Assembly: GCF_014203605.1 (NCBI RefSeq)
Contig: NZ_JACHJJ010000025.1
Coordinates: forward strand, 1-64,000
Direction of reading: 5' to 3'
Source of the DNA: Thiemannella venezuelensis
GTDB lineage: Bacteria > Actinomycetota > Actinomycetes > Streptosporangiales > Streptosporangiaceae
Length of the DNA stretch: 64,000 bases
The stretch's first letter is position 1; each line of letters opens with the position of its first letter. Position numbers and translations under genes: made by a program. Below the pieces are notes generated by a model, which ran no database searches, was not told the DNA's origin, and was given only the letters and a program-made list of their open reading frames with translations. Shown piece by piece: positions 61,238 through 64,000 of this stretch.

Positions 61238-61461
61238 ACCGTCCGGCGTGACACGCGTCCGGGCCCGTCGCTGAGCGTTCCGGCCCGGGTGGCCGACCTG
61301 CTGTCAAAGGTGTCGCTGGACGGCCGGACGTCGGTCCTGGCCACCGCCAGGCACCACATCGGGGACGGCGGCACCACCGGCGGCGACAACCGGGGCGACA
61401 CCAGGCCGAGCGAGGCCGGACCTCCGTACGGCCCGCGCCCGCCGCCGGCCCCCGCCACCGG

Positions 61462-63243
61462 CTACGCCGTCGTCCCGTGCTCCCCCTCCGCCCGGCGGAC
61501 GACTGCCGGCAGGCGCACCTCGACCCGTGTTCCGGCGCCGGCCGTCCCGGGGCCGCTCGTTCCGGCTGCGTCGCACGGTCCGGTCACGGCGGCGGCGCCT
61601 CCGTGCAGGGCCGCCTGCCGGCGGACCAGGGTGAGGCCGAGGCCGGAGCCGGGGCTGCCGGGGCGGCGGTGGAAGCGGTCGAAGATCTGCTCCCGGTCGG
61701 CGGGCGGGATGCCGGGACCGGTGTCGCGGACGGCGAGTACGGCGACGCCGCCGTCCGGAGCCGGACGGGCGGGAGCCGGACCGGCCGCCGCCGGGGCCGC
61801 CGGGGCTGCCGGGGCCGCCGGGGCTGCCGGGGCTGCCGGGGCCAGGGTGACGGTGATCTCCGCCCGGCCGCGGGCGTCCGTACCGTGGAGTGCGGCGTTG
61901 TCGAGGAGGTTGTCCACGATCATCCGCAGCCCCTCCGGCCATCCGCGGACGGGGAGGCCGTCCGCGAGCGCGGTGGTGATCACGGCGTGCGGGTGGCGGC
62001 GGTCGGCGTCCTCGGCCGCGGCGGCGACGACCTCGGTCAGGTCCACCTCGGTGAAGGCCCCCGGGTCGAGCAGTTCGCCGCGGGCCAGCGCGCGCAGCAT
62101 CGTGATCAGCCGCTGCATCCGGGCGTGCTCGGCGACCAGGTCCGCGAGGGTCTCGGCGCGCCCGGCCGGGTCCAGCTCCGGGTGGCCGAGCAGGTCCAGA
62201 TTGGTGCCCATGCTGGTCAGCGGGGTCCGCAGCTCGTGCGCGGCGGTGGCGGCGAAGGCGCGGGCGGTCTCCAGGGCCTCGCCGGTGCGCGCCACCGCCG
62301 CGTCCCGCCGGTCGAGCAGTTCGTTGAGCAGGGCGGCCAGCTCGTCGATCTCGGTCACCCCGGAGGCGGTCCCCAGCCGGGTCCCCGTCCGGGACGGCTC
62401 GTCGATCCCGCGCGCCTGCCCGTGGAGCGCCGTCAGCGGCCGGACCGCGAAGCGGCCGAGCGCCAGACCGGCCGCGGCCCCCGCACCCGCCGCGATCAGC
62501 GTGGTCAGCCCCACTCTCCTGACGAGTGTCCGGAACTGCCCGGCCAGGCGGTCCTCCGGGTCGAACACCCACAGCCGGCCCCGGTCGCCGCGCACGCCGA
62601 GATCCACCGCCGCGAACCGCCACCGCCGCCCGCCCTCGGTGAAGGTGGCCGGGCCGACGACTCCGCCCCCTCCGGTGGCCGCCGGTCCGTCCTCCTCGGC
62701 GGTGACCCGGCCGGGCGTCCCGGTGGCGGATCCGTCCTCTCCTCTGACGGCCCCGCCGGGCGTCTCGGCGGGCAGCGTCCCGGGCACGTCTCCGACGACG
62801 AGCGGCTCGGCCCCGGGCGCCTCCAGGTACATCCCGCCCGGACTCTCGGCTCCCGCGGCCGCCGTCGCCAGCCGGCGGCCGAGGAGCTCCGGCGTGCCGC
62901 CGGGGGCGAGGCCGGTCCGCCGGGCGTAGGCGGCGGCCATCGGCGTGAGGGCGCGCAGCCGTACCGTCAGCTGCCGGTCCCGCTCGGCGCGCAGGTCCTG
63001 GGCGGCCAGGCCCAGCACGAGCGCCCCGGCCAGCAGCACCAGCAGCGGGACCAGTACGGCGAGGCAGACGGCGAAGCGGGTGGACAGCCGCACGGCCGGG
63101 CGTCCCGTGAACCGGCTCCCGGCCGTTCCCCGGGCCGCGGCCGGCGGGCCCGTGACCGTCCCCGGAGCGGCGGAGGGGGGACTCCCGCCCGTTCCGGAGA
63201 GGGCGGGGGACGGGTTCCGGGGCTCCCCGGCAGGCGGGTTCAC
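61462..63243 (-). CDS. Membrane sensor histidine kinase
   Basis: The 593-residue kinase of the OmpR partner class has two membrane helices (about residues 55-78 and 258-280) flanking an extracytoplasmic sensor of about 180 residues with a Gly/Thr-rich low-complexity part. HAMP follows (about 282-334), then HisKA with His336 in [11 protein letters not shown], then the ATPase with [11 protein letters not shown] and RDTGPGIPP. Between those ATPase motifs is a Pro-Ala-Ala repeat. GTG 63243 overlaps the response regulator stop (GTGA). Confidence 0.93.
   Translation of the reverse strand: MNPPAGEPRNPSPALSGTGGSPPSAAPGTVTGPPAAARGTAGSRFTGRPAVRLSTRFAVCLAVLVPLLVLLAGALVLGLAAQDLRAERDRQLTVRLRALTPMAAAYARRTGLAPGGTPELLGRRLATAAAGAESPGGMYLEAPGAEPLVVGDVPGTLPAETPGGAVRGEDGSATGTPGRVTAEEDGPAATGGGGVVGPATFTEGGRRWRFAAVDLGVRGDRGRLWVFDPEDRLAGQFRTLVRRVGLTTLIAAGAGAAAGLALGRFAVRPLTALHGQARGIDEPSRTGTRLGTASGVTEIDELAALLNELLDRRDAAVARTGEALETARAFAATAAHELRTPLTSMGTNLDLLGHPELDPAGRAETLADLVAEHARMQRLITMLRALARGELLDPGAFTEVDLTEVVAAAAEDADRRHPHAVITTALADGLPVRGWPEGLRMIVDNLLDNAALHGTDARGRAEITVTLAPAAPAAPAAPAAPAAPAAAGPAPARPAPDGGVAVLAVRDTGPGIPPADREQIFDRFHRRPGSPGSGLGLTLVRRQAALHGGAAAVTGPCDAAGTSGPGTAGAGTRVEVRLPAVVRRAEGEHGTTA
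61787..61840 (-). repeat. Six 9-bp tandem repeats in the kinase ATPase domain
   Basis: GCCGCCGGG or GCTGCCGGG repeats six times without interruption. On the minus strand it encodes Pro-Ala-Ala six times, within the histidine kinase. Copy number may vary between strains. Confidence 0.9.
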
Positions 63244-63929
63244 CGCCGGGGGTCCCGGAGCACGAATCCGACGCCGCGCACCGTGTGCACCAGGCGGGGC
63301 TCTCCCCCGGCCTCCAGCTTGCGCCGCAGGTAGCCGACGAAGGTGTCCACTGCGTTGCCGGTCACCGCGAAGTCGTACCCCCAGACCCGCTCCAGCAGCA
63401 CCGGCCGGGACAGCACGACCCCGGCGTTGCGCGCCAGCACCTCCAGCAGGTCGAACTCCCGCCGCGTCAGCTCGATCTCCCGGCCGTTCAGGGTGACCCG
63501 GCGGGTGTCCGGGTCGACCGTCAGCGGGCCCGCCCGGACCGGCGCGCCGGGAGCGCCGGAGGCGCCGCCGGCCCTGCGCAGCAGGGCGCGCAGCCGGAGC
63601 ACCAGCTCCTCCAGGTCGAACGGCTTGACGACGTAGTCGTCGGCCCCGGCGGCCAGCCCGGCCACCCGGTCGGCCGTCTCGTCCATGGCCGAGAGCATCA
63701 GCACCGGCACGTCCGAGGCCGAGGCCCGCAGCCGGGCGCACACCTCCGTCCCGGTCATCCCGGGCATCGAGACGTCGAGGACGATCGCGTCGGCCCCTCC
63801 GGCCAGTTCCAGCGCCCGCGTCCCGGAGCCGGCGGCCTCCACGGAGAATCCGGCCAGTCGCAGGCCCCTGCCCAGAGAGCGCAGGATCGCCGGATCGTCG
63901 TCGACGACGAGAATCCGATGCCCTGCCAT
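63240..63929 (-). CDS. OmpR/PhoB-type response regulator
   Basis: The 229-residue regulator has an N-terminal receiver domain with acidic Asp10-Asp11, phospho-acceptor Asp52 (VLDVSMPG) and Lys102 (VKPF). The C-terminal winged helix (about 135-225) has [13 protein letters not shown] and [11 protein letters not shown]. The kinase gene downstream overlaps it, so the pair forms one operon. Sequence style resembles the MprA/MprB or TcrA class; the stimulus is unknown. Confidence 0.95.
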   Translation of the reverse strand: MAGHRILVVDDDPAILRSLGRGLRLAGFSVEAAGSGTRALELAGGADAIVLDVSMPGMTGTEVCARLRASASDVPVLMLSAMDETADRVAGLAAGADDYVVKPFDLEELVLRLRALLRRAGGASGAPGAPVRAGPLTVDPDTRRVTLNGREIELTRREFDLLEVLARNAGVVLSRPVLLERVWGYDFAVTGNAVDTFVGYLRRKLEAGGEPRLVHTVRGVGFVLRDPRR

Positions 63930-64000
63930 CGAGTGCTCCTGCGGGGACGACGCGGCCCGGCGGATCCGGGGACGCCCGACACCCTATGGCAGCGGTGGCG

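Noticed and set aside
1-64000. CRISPR arrays and tRNA genes
   Set aside because: I looked for regularly spaced repeats and for tRNA features such as GGTTCGAATCC and CCA ends and saw none. A tRNA search program would settle this.

Overview
The window is high-G+C actinobacterial DNA (about 70% or more by eye). Gene content points to a filamentous actinomycete, most likely of the Streptosporangiaceae type: an actinomycete integrative and conjugative element (AICE), the Rv2228c-Rv2229c-Rv2230c-type gene set, a chitinase, large STAND regulators, AurF-like oxygenase, FadD/FadE genes and CopC/CopD. No genus is claimed. No tRNA, 5S/16S/23S rRNA or CRISPR array was seen.

Bases 1-2660 hold one AT-richer gene (233-2269) that is rich in TTA codons and has an RNxxxH motif typical of HEPN ribonucleases. 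Bases 2661-12347 carry an AICE of the pSAM2 type. In order these are a SUKH-like gene with a GntR regulator, two small unknowns, an XRE-TPR regulator, a second GntR regulator with palindromic operators, a Pra-like activator, an FtsK/Tra translocase with an apparent 3' frameshift, a DUF2637 spread protein, small genes, a RepSA-type HUH replication initiator, an excisionase and a tyrosine integrase. The integrase ends about 30 bp from the 3' end of the RNase P RNA gene (rnpB, minus strand). That is the arrangement expected if rnpB is the attachment site. No second att copy was found to the left, so the element may continue past base 1 and include the HEPN-like gene as cargo.

Bases 12348-16714 hold rnpB and a minus-strand housekeeping set (Nif3-like protein, zinc-ribbon coiled coil, RNase H/phosphatase). 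This set is split by a decayed IscB insertion element that still has its end hairpins. Bases 16881-28209 hold redox and lipid genes: a Baeyer-Villiger type monooxygenase, an M19 dipeptidase, a divergent NmrA/AraC pair, a fadD-fadE-fadE operon, a DMT exporter, and an AurF-like oxygenase coupled to an SDR.

Bases 28368-34176 form a sugar-uptake operon (lipoprotein, two permeases, cytosolic GH5 hydrolase) with a divergent LacI regulator and palindromic operators. Then follow a secreted GH18 chitinase, copC-copD with an unassigned membrane gene, a GNAT acetyltransferase, and an unusual protein fusing an extracytoplasmic hydrolase to an ABC ATPase, followed by its permease.

Bases 44498-53765 include two STAND ATPases. 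The first has lost its C-terminus and abuts, in the opposite direction, an N-terminal fragment of a terpene synthase. Between them lie a PAC2 protein, a Gfo/Idh oxidoreductase, a tyrosine phosphatase and a membrane-anchored unknown. The right end holds an acyl-CoA dehydrogenase behind a perfect 16-bp palindrome, a secreted M6 metalloprotease, a multi-sensor histidine kinase, a degenerate amidohydrolase and an OmpR-type two-component pair.
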